Assembly (NCBI RefSeq): GCF_026262505.1
Contig: NC_067208.1
Span: 1,178,001 to 1,242,000, forward strand
Reading direction: 5' to 3'
Source of the DNA: Trichomonas vaginalis G3
Taxonomy: Eukaryota > Parabasalia > Trichomonadida > Trichomonadidae
Length of the DNA stretch: 64,000 bases
Below the pieces are notes generated by a model. The model saw nothing but the letters and a program-made list of their open reading frames with translations, was not told the origin of the DNA and searched no databases. The position numbers and the translations under genes were made by a program. Of this stretch, positions 1 through 11,148 are shown one piece after another. Each line of letters begins with the position of its first letter. The first letter of the stretch is position 1.

Positions 1-950
1 GATTTCTACGACTCTTCGATTAGTTACAAATCATACAGAAAGAAACACGAAGCCCTTACTGTTACAAGAAAAGGCAGCTACTATGTCTCTCTTTGTCTCT
101 TTGTTCACCTTAATGAGACAGGTGCAGTTCGTATCGATGACCAAACAGGGCTCAATCTCAAATTCCTCATTGATACAAGCTCATTTGACAAATGCATGCA
201 TAAGAGCGAACAAGGTGGCTCTTTATACGTAAGTTGTTCTGAATGTGTTCAAGACCGAATCTGCAGTTTTGGCTCTAACACAATCAGTAAAATGGGTGCA
301 TATTGTTATATTGGGGTTTCAAATACACTTTCATTTAAGAATTATCTCCTTGATTCAACAATTACTTCAAGTGGTGATGAAAATACAAAAGATAATGATA
401 ATATTTGGTCATGGTTTGGCGAAATGAATATTAAATCAATCAATATTTCTTATTCAAAACTTAATTACGAAAGTATCTACAATGTTTATTGTAGTTCTAA
501 CTCAAACGTAACACTTTCGACATTTTCAAACAACACAAGCACAAGTACAAATAATGTTGGAGTATATCTTGAAGGAACATCTGATTCACTAGAAATTAAA
601 ATTCTTTTTTGTAATTATTTCGAAAATAAATGTGATGACTTAATTACCAGTCGTACTATTGACACACATATTAATAATTGCAGTTTTAATAACAATAACA
701 TCAAATTCAAGTTAAAAGATGTTATTTTGACATTTCAGATCCTAGTAAAAGTGGAAATGTCATAATAACAGAGAAAGCAGGTTCAATTTATCCAGAAAAT
801 CATCATTTGTCCACAGGTTTATGCTTTGCTAAAATAAAACTTGAATTTCCAAAAGAAAATAAGACAAAAGCAGAAGAAATCAAAGTTAACAATAAACGAA
901 ATAATAAATTTAATTTCTTAGTTTGTCTTTTTTGTCTTATTCTTAAATAA
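1..950 (+). pseudogene. Beta-helix-type surface protein, copy 1 (broken, 5' end outside window)
   Basis: The frame is open from the first base, so the N-terminus lies outside the window. It reads short strands rich in Asn, Ser and Cys (CSFGSN, NYLLDSTITSSG, NVTLSTFSNN, NNCSF), a pattern that fits the parallel beta-helix surface proteins that trichomonads hold in large numbers. Compared with copy 2 (1861-2861) the reading frame slips near 700-760: the main frame stops at 765, while the matching tail (SIYPEN, then a basic stretch and a short hydrophobic end) continues in another frame to a stop at 948-950. The short hydrophobic C-terminus after NNKRNNK may be an anchor signal. Role in adhesion or surface variation is an inference from the family type only. 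Confidence 0.55.
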
Positions 951-1204
951 ATTTTGAGAAAATTGCTTGATTTAATGATTTGTAGAAACTAGAATTGAAA
1001 TAGTTGTGAAACTTTTTACGGGCTTATAATTATGCCCCTCTGAATGAAGGAAGCTCCAACTCTAAAATTCTATTTGCCATCATATTGAGAAAAATCTTCT
1101 CCAACTCTAAAATTCAGTTTGGAGACACTTTACAAATTGTAAACTTCAAATTGACAAAATATACATATCAATATCAGTCATATTCATTTGTTTTCATGCC
1201 TCAA

Positions 1205-1470
1205 ATTAAAGAGAGTATCTGTAGTTTTGGCTCTAATGTAGTCAAATAAGGCACTTATTATTCATTTACAACTTTAGACGAACCTTCATATAAGAACTAT
1301 CTCCTTGATCCAACAATTACTTCAAGTGATGAAGGAAATCAAAAAGAAAACGATAATATTAAATGCAGAATGGCGTAATGTATATAAAATCAATCAATGT
1401 TCTAACTCAAATGTAGCATATTCAACTTCATCTGACTATGTCTATGAAGTTGTGAAATCAGATGCAAACA
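1205..1470 (+). pseudogene. Decayed fragment of the beta-helix-type surface gene
   Basis: The block reads ICSFGSNVVK, a stop, then YKNYLLDPTITSSDEG, matching the middle of copies 1 and 2 at 250-400 and 2170-2300. Several stops and shifts separate the recognisable pieces, and a trace of SNSNV follows near 1400. It is a strongly decayed tandem copy. No start codon or full-length frame remains. Confidence 0.5.
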
Positions 1471-1860
1471 AAACATAAACTAATTGTTCACAATCCTAGC
1501 ATAGATTCTTGATATTTCTGTTGTCAATAATGCATCCATAAACATGTTCACTCCATTTAATCAAATCTACTGCGAGACTTCTTTCTCAATTTAACCGAGG
1601 AAAAAAAATCTGTTTCACTTTTTCAATTCCACTCAAATTTTGTGAAGCATTCAAAAATAATCCCAGATAATTTTATACTTATTTTTGAAGGAAATTAAGA
1701 CTAGAAATTATATCAGGCGATTTCAGAGAATTTTTGTTAATTCTGATACTTTACAAAAATTTACAAAGTTTTCAATGCAAGAATTTTCTTTTTTTCATAA
1801 ATAGGTCCATATCGTTTCTAGACTCTTGACCAATAACAAATTGACGATAAAAATGATTAA
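1471..1860. other. Gap between decayed copies, no gene seen
   Basis: AT-rich sequence with no open frame that matches the neighbouring family. A T-tract and GGTCC lie at about 1790-1810. I see no RNA gene or repeat here. Confidence 0.4.
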
Positions 1861-2861
1861 TACATTCATCCATTCGATATTTTCCTCTCTATTTCCCATA
1901 ATGAATGGGAAGACTTTTACGAGTCTTCAATTGATTTCAAAACATACAGAAAGGAGCGCGAAAACATCAATAATACAACAGAAAACAGCTATTACGTCTC
2001 TCTTTGTCTCTTTGTTCACCTTAATGAGACAGGCGCAGTTCGTATTACCGTTGAAACAGGTAATAATCTCAAATTCCTCATTGACACCAGCTCATTTGAC
2101 AATTGTATGCATAAAAGCGAAGAAGGTGGCTCTTTGTTCATAAGTTGTTCTAAAGGCGAGTGTATTCAAGACAGAATATGCAGTTTTGGCTCTAACATAG
2201 ACAATAAAATGGGTGCTTATTGTTCGATTAAAGTTTCAGAAGAATCTCCATTTAAGAATTATCTCCTTGATTCAACAATTACTTCAAGTGGAGAAGAAAA
2301 TTCAAAAGGACGCAATAATATTTATTTGATAAATGGTAAATAAAAATGAAATCAATCAATATTTCATATTCAAAACTTTTATTCACTAGTATCTACACCA
2401 TTTATTGTACTTCAAACTCAAACGTAACACTTTCAACATTTTCAAATAATACAAATGCAGGGAATTTATATGAAGCATATCATGCAGGATCATCTGATTC
2501 ACTTGAATTTAAAATCTTTTTTTGTAATTACTACGAAAATGAATGCGATTACTTTATTGCCTGTTTTTATAATCTCTATATTAATAACTGCAGTTTTAAT
2601 AAAAATAACATCAATGGTAGGTATTTTGATGCAAACATTCAAATTAAAGTTAAAGGATGTTATTTTGATATATCGGATCCTGGCACACTTGGAAATGTCG
2701 AAATAACAGAGAATGTAAGTTCAATTTATCCAGAAAATTATCATTTGTCTTCTTATAAATGTAATGCAAAGCTAAAACTTAAAATTTCAAAACAAAAAGA
2801 AGAAAAATTTAATAAACGAAATAATAAATTTAATATCATGTTTTGTATTTTTTTTGACTAA
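1861..2861 (+). pseudogene. Beta-helix-type surface protein, copy 2 (frameshifted)
   Basis: This is the best preserved tandem copy. The frame that begins near 1861 reads EDFYESSIDFKTYRKER, then SYYVSLCLFVHLNETGAV, FLIDTSSFDNCMHKSEEGG and CSFGSN, and stops at 2341-2343. The match to copy 1 then resumes in another frame at 2346 (MKSINISYSK, NVTLSTFSNN, NNCSF, SIYPENYHLS) and ends at 2859-2861. No in-frame ATG with a signal peptide is visible upstream; a stop lies close before 1861. So at least one frameshift and a lost 5' end make it a pseudogene. A frame on the same strand at 1826-2143 is a shadow of this copy. Confidence 0.6.
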
Positions 2862-2980
2862 TTAGCAATTGCTAAATGAATATATTCAATTTCTTACTTT
2901 CAGAAACATTTGAGTCTTTCTAAAAAAGGATCAATTTTAGAAAAAGGAAATTATACTTAATTCTTAATATTCCATACAAA

Positions 2981-3395
2981 TATGATCATAAAAACATCAA
3001 TATTACTGCTGAAGACAACTATTATCTCTCTATTTGTCAATTTATTTGCCTCATTGAGACAGGTGGAGTTCGTATCACAGGCGAAACATTCATCATTCCT
3101 CTTATATTCCTCTTTTATGTATATAAGCGAAGTGGCAGTTCTTTAATCGTAAGTATTACTTTATTAATGGCGCGAATATTCAAGACATTATATGCATTTT
3201 TGACTCTAACACGGTCAAACAAGGAGCTTATTGCTTTATTGGAGTTTCATGTGAATTTAAGAATTAGCTCCTTGATGGGGTGAAGAAAATCCAAAATGTA
3301 GATGTGAAATAAATATGAAATCAATCAATTATTTCATATTCAAACTCAAACGTAACACTTTCAACATTTTCGAACAACACAACTACAGAAGGTCA
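2981..3395 (+). pseudogene. Decayed fragment of the beta-helix-type surface gene, cut by Polinton A
   Basis: Pieces such as QDIICIFDSN, KQGAYCFIGVS and NVTLSTFSNNTTTEG match copies 1 and 2 in order, but the frame is broken many times. The homology stops abruptly at about 3395, where sequence of a different style begins (hairpin GGCACTTCGTGCC, then a minus-strand gene). I take this as the left boundary of a Polinton fragment that landed in this copy or replaced its remainder. Confidence 0.5.
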
Positions 3396-3487
3396 GGTAA
3401 GTGGGGCTTCCAGGCACTTCGTGCCCTCTAGCCCCTAAAAAACCTAGAGGAGAACTAAAAAAATTATATAGTAAAAAATTAAAGTTT

Positions 3488-4330
3488 TTATTCGATAAGA
3501 ACGACATCGCTATCGTTTTCTTCTTCCTCCTCCTCTTCTTCATAGTCAGTATCTGATGGCTCTTTGTCAGCCACATGACCAGCAACAAATATTGAGACAA
3601 ATTGTTTCTTTGGTTTTGTTAGCAGGAACTTTTGATGGTCGTAGAACACGAATTCTACATTTTGAAAATGTTGTGCTGAGTATTCTGTGAAATGGGAAAT
3701 TGGAATTGGTTCTCCCATGCCAAAACCAGCAATGGATGCGAACAAAACATCGTCTTCGACTCTTGCAGGTTTGTCAATTGCAACAGTAGTTATTATGTGA
3801 GGTTTTCCTTCACATCCTGCAAGAGATTGTACATGATAGATTGCTTTTTCTTCTCCCTCAGGAACTGAGAGTGTGAAATGGAATGAGAGTTCTCCATATT
3901 CATTTGCTTCTTCGTAATAGTTGTATGTTGTAGGATACACCAATTGAAATTTTCCTATTCTTGTTTCCCTCAGGTGTTGTCTATATTGCTTGGGAAAACA
4001 TAAAATAAATTGCTCTATAGCTTGTGTTGCTATTAGATTAGTTGTAACTGGTAATTTTGAGGCGAAAAGGTCTACAAGAACACCGGGATTTTTTATGTCG
4101 TTTTCAATTGGTTTAAGAGATTCTATGACTTTGTTAAACATTTCACTATAATCTGAGTTGTCTTCGACCCCCCAATTGTTAAGAAGTTTATACAACAATT
4201 TCAGTCTTTTCATGGCGTATTTTCTTTGAATGGATTCGGGTAGCGAGAGGTTACAGTCGTCGCTTTGTGTTTCGTTACTCGAATATTGTTCAAGAGAAAT
4301 TAAATCTTGAAATTGTGCTCTTGTTAACAT
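3488..4330 (-). CDS. Unrecognised Polinton A protein, 280 aa, acidic C-terminus
   Basis: Open frame of 280 residues starting MLTRAQFQDL. I do not recognise the family. The N-terminal third is helical with basic patches, the middle has strand-like segments around LSFHFTLSVPEGEE, and the last 25 residues are a run of Glu and Asp (YEEEEEEEEN) ending SDVVLIE. It is transcribed away from the small basic gene and the capsid candidate that follow. The N-terminus could be longer: the upstream DNA to about 4600 is low-complexity Ser/Gln/Thr coding on the same strand and holds a tandem duplication. A virion or assembly role is only suggested by position. Confidence 0.5.
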   Translation of the reverse strand: MLTRAQFQDLISLEQYSSNETQSDDCNLSLPESIQRKYAMKRLKLLYKLLNNWGVEDNSDYSEMFNKVIESLKPIENDIKNPGVLVDLFASKLPVTTNLIATQAIEQFILCFPKQYRQHLRETRIGKFQLVYPTTYNYYEEANEYGELSFHFTLSVPEGEEKAIYHVQSLAGCEGKPHIITTVAIDKPARVEDDVLFASIAGFGMGEPIPISHFTEYSAQHFQNVEFVFYDHQKFLLTKPKKQFVSIFVAGHVADKEPSDTDYEEEEEEEENDSDVVLIE

Positions 4331-4380
4331 ACTTGTAGTTTGAGAGACTATATCTTGTTCTATTGGTTGTACATCTGTTT

Positions 4381-4555
4381 CAGATGTTTCTGTTGTGTTT
4401 TGAGAAGAAGAAGACTCAAATTGTTGGACAATTTGTCTTGAATTGTAAAACTATGTGAAACTTGTTCTGGTGCTGTTTGGACAACTGTTTCAGATGTTTC
4501 TGTTGTGTTTTGAGAAGAAGAACTCAAATTGTTGGACAATTTGTCTTGAATTGTA
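4381..4555. repeat. Imperfect direct duplication, period 110 bp, two copies
   Basis: A 64-67-base block beginning CAGATGTTTCTGTTGTG occurs at 4381-4447 and again at 4491-4555. The copies differ by three bases. It lies in the Ser/Gln/Thr-rich DNA upstream of the minus-strand 280-residue gene. Confidence 0.7.
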
Positions 4556-4596
4556 TGAGGAGGTTGCTTTGGTATTATAGGAGGTCGTTACCTGAG

Positions 4597-4875
4597 ATGG
4601 GCGACCAGAGCCCAAAGGCAAAAAGGACATGGGAAATTTACAACATACTAGGTGAACATGAGGCAAAGATGCAACAACTTGAAGTAGAGGGCAAGTTACC
4701 AAAAGCGACACCAAAGAAGAAGAGAAGAGTAGAACAAAGTGAAAGTAGTGAAGAAGTAACTTCATCTAGTGAAAGTAGTGGCAATGAAGGAAAAAGAAGA
4801 GCTAAAGATTCAGTTAAAAACTCAGTCAGGAAGAAAGTAAAGCTTGGTCCGAGTGGGTTTTATTATGACATATAA
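4597..4875 (+). CDS. Small basic Ser/Lys-rich protein of Polinton A
   Basis: Ninety-two residues from MGDQSPKAKRTWEI. A longer frame from 4462 exists but its extra part reads as Cys-rich low complexity and overlaps the duplicated block, so I prefer the ATG at 4597. The protein has a helical N-terminus, a KKKRRV nuclear-localisation-like patch near residue 37, a Ser/Glu-rich stretch and a basic C-terminus. It sits 32 bp before the major capsid candidate on the same strand. A DNA-binding core or nuclear-targeting role is plausible but unproven. Confidence 0.5.
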   Translation: MGDQSPKAKRTWEIYNILGEHEAKMQQLEVEGKLPKATPKKKRRVEQSESSEEVTSSSESSGNEGKRRAKDSVKNSVRKKVKLGPSGFYYDI

Positions 4876-4907
4876 ATCCAACTATTCTATATTTTTACCC
4901 ATATGAA

Positions 4908-6530
4908 ATGTACGCCGCTCAGAATATAACGCCAACAGTTTTGGATGCCATGAACGGAAATGTTTCCGAATGGTATAACGAATGCGACAATGCCATTAGA
5001 AGGTCAGAAATAGTTCCTGGAACTTACGAATATACAACTGCTGTTTCTTATGGAAACGTAGGTGAGTTTGGAGAGGGTTCTTCAACAACAGTAGATATTG
5101 CTTGCGACAGGTTTCATATTATTTCTATTGACAACTCATTCTTATACATGGAACAAGACATTGAAATAAAACCTTCTGCCAAGTTGTCTGACAAGAAAGG
5201 TTGCAATGGAATTTTCTATGTCGGATACCAATATGCTCCAGAAGTTTTCATGGGATATAAGATATATTATAACTCTGACTTAGTTCAAACAGTAACATGG
5301 GCAAACTATGAATGGTTCGCTTTGAGAAACTCAGTACAACCACAAGCTAGAGAACAAACAGACCAGTATGCAACTATTGAGAAAATAAGAAGACTTGACC
5401 CTAACGTTCCAGGAGTTTATGTTAACCTTTCTGGACAAACTGCAGCAGCAGTAACCAAAGTAAAACTGAAACTTAGAGTTCCTTTGTCATCTTTCCTCAT
5501 CTTCAGGTTTTTAAGATACTTGCCAAACTGGGCAGGAAAAATTTCTATCGAACTTACTCCAAGCAAAAATAACTTAGTCATTGCACCAACACAAGACCCA
5601 TTCACTATTACAGATACAGCTGGTGGAGCTGCCAGCATACCATTTGGAAAATGGTGCAAAGAGAAAGTTGACTTAGACTTTGGTTTCTCAAACCTCAACA
5701 CTGAAGTAAACTACTACTTCTCAGGAACAGCAGACAACAATACTGCTTGGGACACAGTTAAGTTTACATGCGAAAAGTTTGAATGCAAGAGAATAGAAAG
5801 CAGACTTGCAGTCTATATGTTGGACCCAGATATTTCAAATGCTTTAGCTGCCAAATATATTGCAGTTCCACTTATGTTCCCTATACACCAAATATCTGTC
5901 AAAGACTTTGCAGGTGAAGTTGGAAACCAAAATCCAGGAGCCGCAGGTGCAAGAACAGATATTGCTTTAACAACTGCAATGAAACATGCAGATACTATGT
6001 TTGTACTGTTCAGACGAACTATAAATGACTATTCTTGTTTCTACAACCCTGGTATTAAATATCATATAAACATAGATGGCAAATATTATCCAAGAGAAGA
6101 ATATTCTACAGTTGAGGATATGAGGTCATACAACTTGACATTAGATGCTATGAACTTTAACAACAACTTCACAACAACCATTAACCCTGAAATGCAAAAT
6201 TCTATTATGCCATATGTGAAAGTATGGACTCATACAGGAGGTCAAAAAACTCAATATACAAATGGAGACCGTTCAAACTTTTGGCTTGGCATTCCATTTG
6301 CTGACTCAGAAGACTTTATGGGTGGTATTTCAACTGTTGGTACTGTACAAATACAATATACTGGTGACAGAGACGGTCCAGATGAATTGAGAGCAAAGAA
6401 GTTTACAAAACCAATAGCACTTTTCACGGAAGATGCTCTTTTGAAGATTCGTTCGATGAAACCTGCTGGGGCTCCTCAGATTGGCATAACGACAGCTTCC
6501 ATCGAGCAGATTTTGGCAGCAGGTCAGTAA
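4908..6530 (+). CDS. Candidate major capsid protein of Polinton A, 540 aa
   Basis: Open frame of 540 residues. Length and composition fit the double jelly-roll major capsid proteins of Polintons: strand-rich, poor in Lys clusters, many Asn/Thr/Gly turns. Strand-like segments include the region around VKLKLRVPLSSFLIF (about 185-200) and VQIQYTGDRDGP near the C-terminus, followed by a conserved-looking FTKPIALFTEDALLKIRS. It would form the icosahedral shell of the particle. The partner context (basic protein upstream, convergent small gene downstream) suits this. The assignment rests on size, composition and context, not on an alignment. It overlaps the convergent 139-residue gene by 107 bp. 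Confidence 0.5.
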   Translation: MYAAQNITPTVLDAMNGNVSEWYNECDNAIRRSEIVPGTYEYTTAVSYGNVGEFGEGSSTTVDIACDRFHIISIDNSFLYMEQDIEIKPSAKLSDKKGCNGIFYVGYQYAPEVFMGYKIYYNSDLVQTVTWANYEWFALRNSVQPQAREQTDQYATIEKIRRLDPNVPGVYVNLSGQTAAAVTKVKLKLRVPLSSFLIFRFLRYLPNWAGKISIELTPSKNNLVIAPTQDPFTITDTAGGAASIPFGKWCKEKVDLDFGFSNLNTEVNYYFSGTADNNTAWDTVKFTCEKFECKRIESRLAVYMLDPDISNALAAKYIAVPLMFPIHQISVKDFAGEVGNQNPGAAGARTDIALTTAMKHADTMFVLFRRTINDYSCFYNPGIKYHINIDGKYYPREEYSTVEDMRSYNLTLDAMNFNNNFTTTINPEMQNSIMPYVKVWTHTGGQKTQYTNGDRSNFWLGIPFADSEDFMGGISTVGTVQIQYTGDRDGPDELRAKKFTKPIALFTEDALLKIRSMKPAGAPQIGITTASIEQILAAGQ

Positions 6531-6843
6531 GTTGTTCTTGAACTGACTTCTCTCCGTCAAATATTGACAGTACGCCAGTTTTGACATAATATTGTATTAT
6601 AAACTTTCCTTTAGTAATATCGGTCAGTTTTGTTGTTATATTTTTGTCTGCTTCAAGAACTTTCACTATTTCAGTTATACCAACTTTCTTTGCTTTATGA
6701 AAATATTTAGGTTCAGCAAAGACTGCTATTCTATAACATTTTCCATTGTTTGTGTAAAGAACTATTCTGTCAATGTATTTGTATTGTTTGTGAGTATAAA
6801 CTTTGTTCTGCTTCAATTCAATAAGATATCCGAATACGTCCAT
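6424..6843 (-). CDS. Unrecognised Polinton A protein, 139 aa
   Basis: Open frame starting MDVFGYLIELKQNK, with alternating strands (RIVLYTNNGKCYRIAVF, KFIIQYYVKTG) and a polar Ser/Glu-rich tail that overlaps the 3' end of the capsid candidate on the opposite strand. I do not recognise the fold. The start codon lies about 20 bases from the first codon of the element B polymerase gene, so the A-B junction runs between two divergent genes. The polar tail could be chance read-through of the capsid 3' end. Confidence 0.4.
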   Translation of the reverse strand: MDVFGYLIELKQNKVYTHKQYKYIDRIVLYTNNGKCYRIAVFAEPKYFHKAKKVGITEIVKVLEADKNITTKLTDITKGKFIIQYYVKTGVLSIFDGEKSVQEQLTDLLPKSARWKLSLCQSEEPQQVSSNESSKEHLP

Positions 6844-6861
6844 CTTTTTATTCTAAGTAAA

Positions 6862-9800
6862 ATGTCATTTCCGAAAAATAGAAGCATAAATTGTAACTTT
6901 CAGAAGAAGGAACTAAATTTATTCGTAAACATAAGTTACAATTTATTGATAATGAAGAATACCCCTGTATCTTATTTTCACCACCTTTAGATTCCGAAAA
7001 ATTCAAAAAAGCACTAAAAAACGTGACATATGCAACTAATACGATTAAAAAAGAAGATCATGATATTTACACAAATTATTATTTAAATAAATGCACAGGT
7101 GTTGATAAAGTTTTTGATTTATTAGATAAAATATCAAAAGAAACCATTGGAACATAAAATTTTATGTGATTGCGGTTTCATTGTTGAAGATACTAATAAT
7201 GTTTCATATGAAAGAACAGCACCGAAGGAAGACGAAGTGAAAGGTCTATACCATTCGTTATTAAGAATATTAAAAGATATGAAAACGTATAAGCATTATA
7301 TTTATTCATTTATTTCAGAAAAAATGGAAGCAACCCATAAAACATTTCTTATCATTTTATAGCTATTCATACATTCCTTTTCAAAGTTGTGAAATTAAAT
7401 AAGACAGGAATTAGATTTAATGTATCAGGGTACGCATTCTTGAGTAAATTAAAATGTATTCGTCACGTCGCAGATGATAAAAATTTATGTGTTCTTAATT
7501 CATTTTATGGGCTTTAAAAAATAAACTTTATTTTTATTTATTTTTTTATTCTTACATAAATGAACAAAAACGGAACCGCTAAAATGAATGATAATCAAAT
7601 TAGAGCAGAAGGTAGAAGGTTATTTAAACGCTTCTATAACATTCCTGATGGTGCTAATCCTAAAACTCGTAGAAGCTATTTAAATGAAGCAATAGATGCA
7701 TATGAAGGGTTTGACATTTCATCAGAAAGTGAGAGATTAGCGAAGAATGTTAAATGTTAATATTGATTTCTATTATTGTGATCCTCAACCAGAAGACGTG
7801 GACATAACATAAGGTAGACTTTCATTAGTGGAATCAATAATGATAGATCCAGAATTTGAAACAGTAAATATTTATTAACACAGAGTCCATGTGGAAAACT
7901 TCACGCTGACAGAATAACAGACGTTGAAGCACTCACGGCTATAAAGTTTGTCCATTTTGTAAAGAAGAAGTTTATTCTATCCGTGATGATCCAGAAAGGA
8001 AAAACCAAAGAAGATTTTTAAAGCATTGTGAGAAATGTAAAGAAAATAATGGAAGATTAATTCAAGACGTTCAGTTGCAAAAGACACAGCAACCATATGC
8101 ACCACATATTACGAAACAGAAGATATATCATGGTTATTAGCTCACAATTTGCAGAAATATTATAAACCGACAAGATATTATATTACTTTTGACTTTGAAA
8201 CATTAGAGACTAAAGAAGAATTACAACTTTCTGAGTGTGCAACTTTGAATGCTTACTTAAAACCATTCATGGTATCATCAACGGTTAAATTAAAACGATA
8301 AAACATATACGAGGAATTTTTGCTTAACTTCGAGTGATTCTTTTGTTTCTGATTGGATTGAGTTTTTTATTTTCAACCTGTTCATTAGTTGTAATCAAAT
8401 ATGAGTCAATACAATGAATTATTGAAGTCGCAAACGGCGGGGACTTTGTCTCATACATTAAATGAAAACAGAAGGAAGCATTTAAAGAACTTCTAGATGA
8501 GGAATTCAATAAAGTGAATATCATAGGTTTTAATTCGGGAAAGTTTGATTTAAATTTAATTCTTCGTGATTTAAACACTGCAAAATGGAAAATAAAATCA
8601 ATGCTGGGTTCATCTTCACAATTTAAGCAAATCATTGTAAAGAAAACAAACGTTCCATATGAATTGAGATTTATTGACATCAGAAATTATATAGCGGGTG
8701 GGACATTAGACCAATTCATTCGAGATTTCGGAAACAATAAATCACGTGTTAAATCCTTTTTCCCTTATCAATTTATCACATGGGAAAATTACGAAGAAGA
8801 ATTATATAAAGAGGAACCATTCACGAAAGATTCATTTTATTCAGCATTAACCCAAGAAACTATATCAGATAGTGATTATCAAATATATCTCAATGATGCT
8901 AAAAATTTAAGAATAGATTAGAATATTTTATTCATTATTGCAATAAAGATGTTGAAATTATGATTGACCCAATCGATAAAATTATTGAAGAAACATTTGT
9001 TTATAAAATTGACACGCTTCATAATCTTTCTTTATCATCGAATGCTTCAATGATTCGTTACGCTTTAGCATATAAAGACTTTAATCCTAATGAAAAATAT
9101 CCTGAGGAAGAGATAGAATCAAGTTTTGAATTAACGAAAAAGTATTGGAAATATAAAATTGAATCATATAAGAAACAGGATGAAAAAGCAGAAAGGAATA
9201 CTAAAAATATTGTTTCAATGGATGATTTTCAATACTATCACGATTTAATCCTTTCATCTAAATGCAAAATGTGTGGTAAAGCGTTTACATATGCAAATAA
9301 ACCAACATTGGATAGAATCGATAATGAAAAACCACATACCAAAGAAAATTGTCAGTTAATGTGTTGTTATTGCAATGTCGTAAAATCAAATAAAGATGAA
9401 GATGTTCAACGTTTAAGAATCAATTTAAGAAATTATGCATTAAAAAATAATTTACCAATGACTCTAGATTCAGTTGAAGCTTATCACATTCTCCGTAATG
9501 GAATTACTGGTGGTTTATCAAATGTTCAACATAGAGTAAATCTTAAAGGAATCACGCACATTAATAAACTTGCATATAATCCAGAAACTAAAACTGTATC
9601 AAATGAGGACACTTCCAACATCATGACTCATTTCGTTGGTGTTGATTTTAATTCATTATATCCTTCATCATTTTCATCTAATCCTCATGATTTCATTCAA
9701 TATACTGACCATAAAATGTATATGCCGGGAAGATTGAATGGTGTTATCATTTGTGATACAGCAACAAAGAAAGCAAAAGCACTGGGAATAATTAAGAAGA

Positions 9801-11023
9801 AAAATACTTTATTCGTTGCTGAAGTAAAGGGTCACATTGATGAAAAATACATTAATGATTACATAAACTTTTTACCGATAATAAGAAACTTAGATATTAT
9901 CACAGATGAAAAAACAATTGGCAGTTTTATGTATAATTACATGAAATCAAACAATCTACCGGTTGACCAGAAACAGAGGAAATTAACTCAGTTAGCATCA
10001 ACATACAACCAATATCAACCATTTTCTTCTTATTATCTTTGGTATCTAATAGACAGATTTCATTTTATCATTGATGACATTCAATCAATTTTAACATTTA
10101 CTAAAAACACTTGTTTTAATGAATTTGCGAACAAATTTATGAACGAAAGACAAAAGGCTGAATTAGAAGGAAATAAAGGAAAAAGTTTATTTTGCAAGAT
10201 TTCACTTAATGGATCATATGGTTACGATGCAATGAATACACAAAATTACGCAAAGACTAAAATAATGAATGCACAGAAGGCACGCGTTGCATGTATGTCA
10301 AATAAGTTTAAAAACATAAGAGAAATAGGTGAAGATACATATCAAGTGATGCTTAAAGATAGATTTTATAGATGTGATACATGTTTACAAGAGGCATTCT
10401 TCACTTTAGATAATGCTAAATACTGGTATTTGGTTTTCATTTATGATTTTGTGTATAAATGCATGAATGTTAATCGTTTTCATTTCATTGAAGGTGATAC
10501 TGATTCATCTTATTGGGCAATCGCTGGCGACCCAAATCTTCCTAACACTCAAGCATTTCAAGCAATTGTTACCGATAAACAATTTTATGATAAAAACATT
10601 TTCAAATTCGCACCATTTGATTTCTTCTGTTTTGATGAGAAATTTAAACCTAAATTAAAGAATAAAGCTGAAGGAAAAGCACATGAGAAGAAGTTATTGG
10701 GTTTAGCAATTGAGAAACAAGGTGATAACATGGTTGCTTTATGCCCTAAGTGTTATACATCATTCAACGGTTCAATTGATGGAAGTGATTTTAAAAAGAT
10801 TGCACAAAAAATGAAAGGTGTTAGTTTACGACAAAATAAACAATTAACACCTAAAAATTATTTGGATATAATAAATGATAAAGTGATATTTGATGGTCAG
10901 AATATTAATTTACAACTTAAAAACGGGTCAATGACTCGCTTAACAATCGGTAAGACTGCATTAACAGGAGCACACACTAAGGCTGTATGTTGTGAAAATG
11001 GATGTTGTATGCCATTTATTTAA
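6862..11023 (+). pseudogene. polB: Protein-primed-type DNA polymerase B of Polinton B (broken)
   Basis: The polymerase half is well preserved: DFNSLYPS (motif A, about 9650), KISLNGSYGY (motif B, about 10196) and GDTDSSYW (motif C, about 10493). An exonuclease-type FDFET segment is recognisable near 8190. Between them, about 9265-9400, lies a Cys-x2-Cys ... LDRIDN ... CCYCN module of the HNH type. The C-terminus ends in a Cys-rich tail. This is the replicative enzyme of the element, copying linear DNA from a terminal protein primer in the Polinton family. The gene contains several breaks and is a fossil. Confidence 0.8.
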
Positions 11024-11148
11024 TACAATTTAAAATTTTATTTTTAATAAAATGCCACAGAAGAGACAAAAGGAACCGTAAATAATGGTTTTGATACTAT
11101 GATTCAAAGAGGTGGGCACCCTTAAACATTTATTTTATTTTTATATAA

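Larger units (their letters stand above)
3396..6850. mobile_element. Polinton/Maverick fragment A (old virus-like element, incomplete)
   Basis: Four tightly packed genes on alternating strands, less AT-rich than the flanks, including a capsid-sized gene at 4908-6530. It lacks a polymerase, integrase and ATPase of its own, so it is a piece of a larger element. The genes in view look open; the element as a whole is incomplete. Left edge is set where homology to the host surface gene ends; right edge is set where the polymerase gene of element B begins. Style and codon use resemble element C. I found no convincing terminal inverted repeat, so the ends are approximate. Open genes suggest a fairly young fossil. 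Confidence 0.6.

Noticed and set aside
1826-2143. Plus-strand frame of 105 residues
   Set aside because: It is out of frame with the recognisable surface-protein sequence in the same bases.
5417-5701. Minus-strand frame of 94 residues inside the capsid gene of fragment A
   Set aside because: Shadow of the capsid frame; no leader and no family sense.
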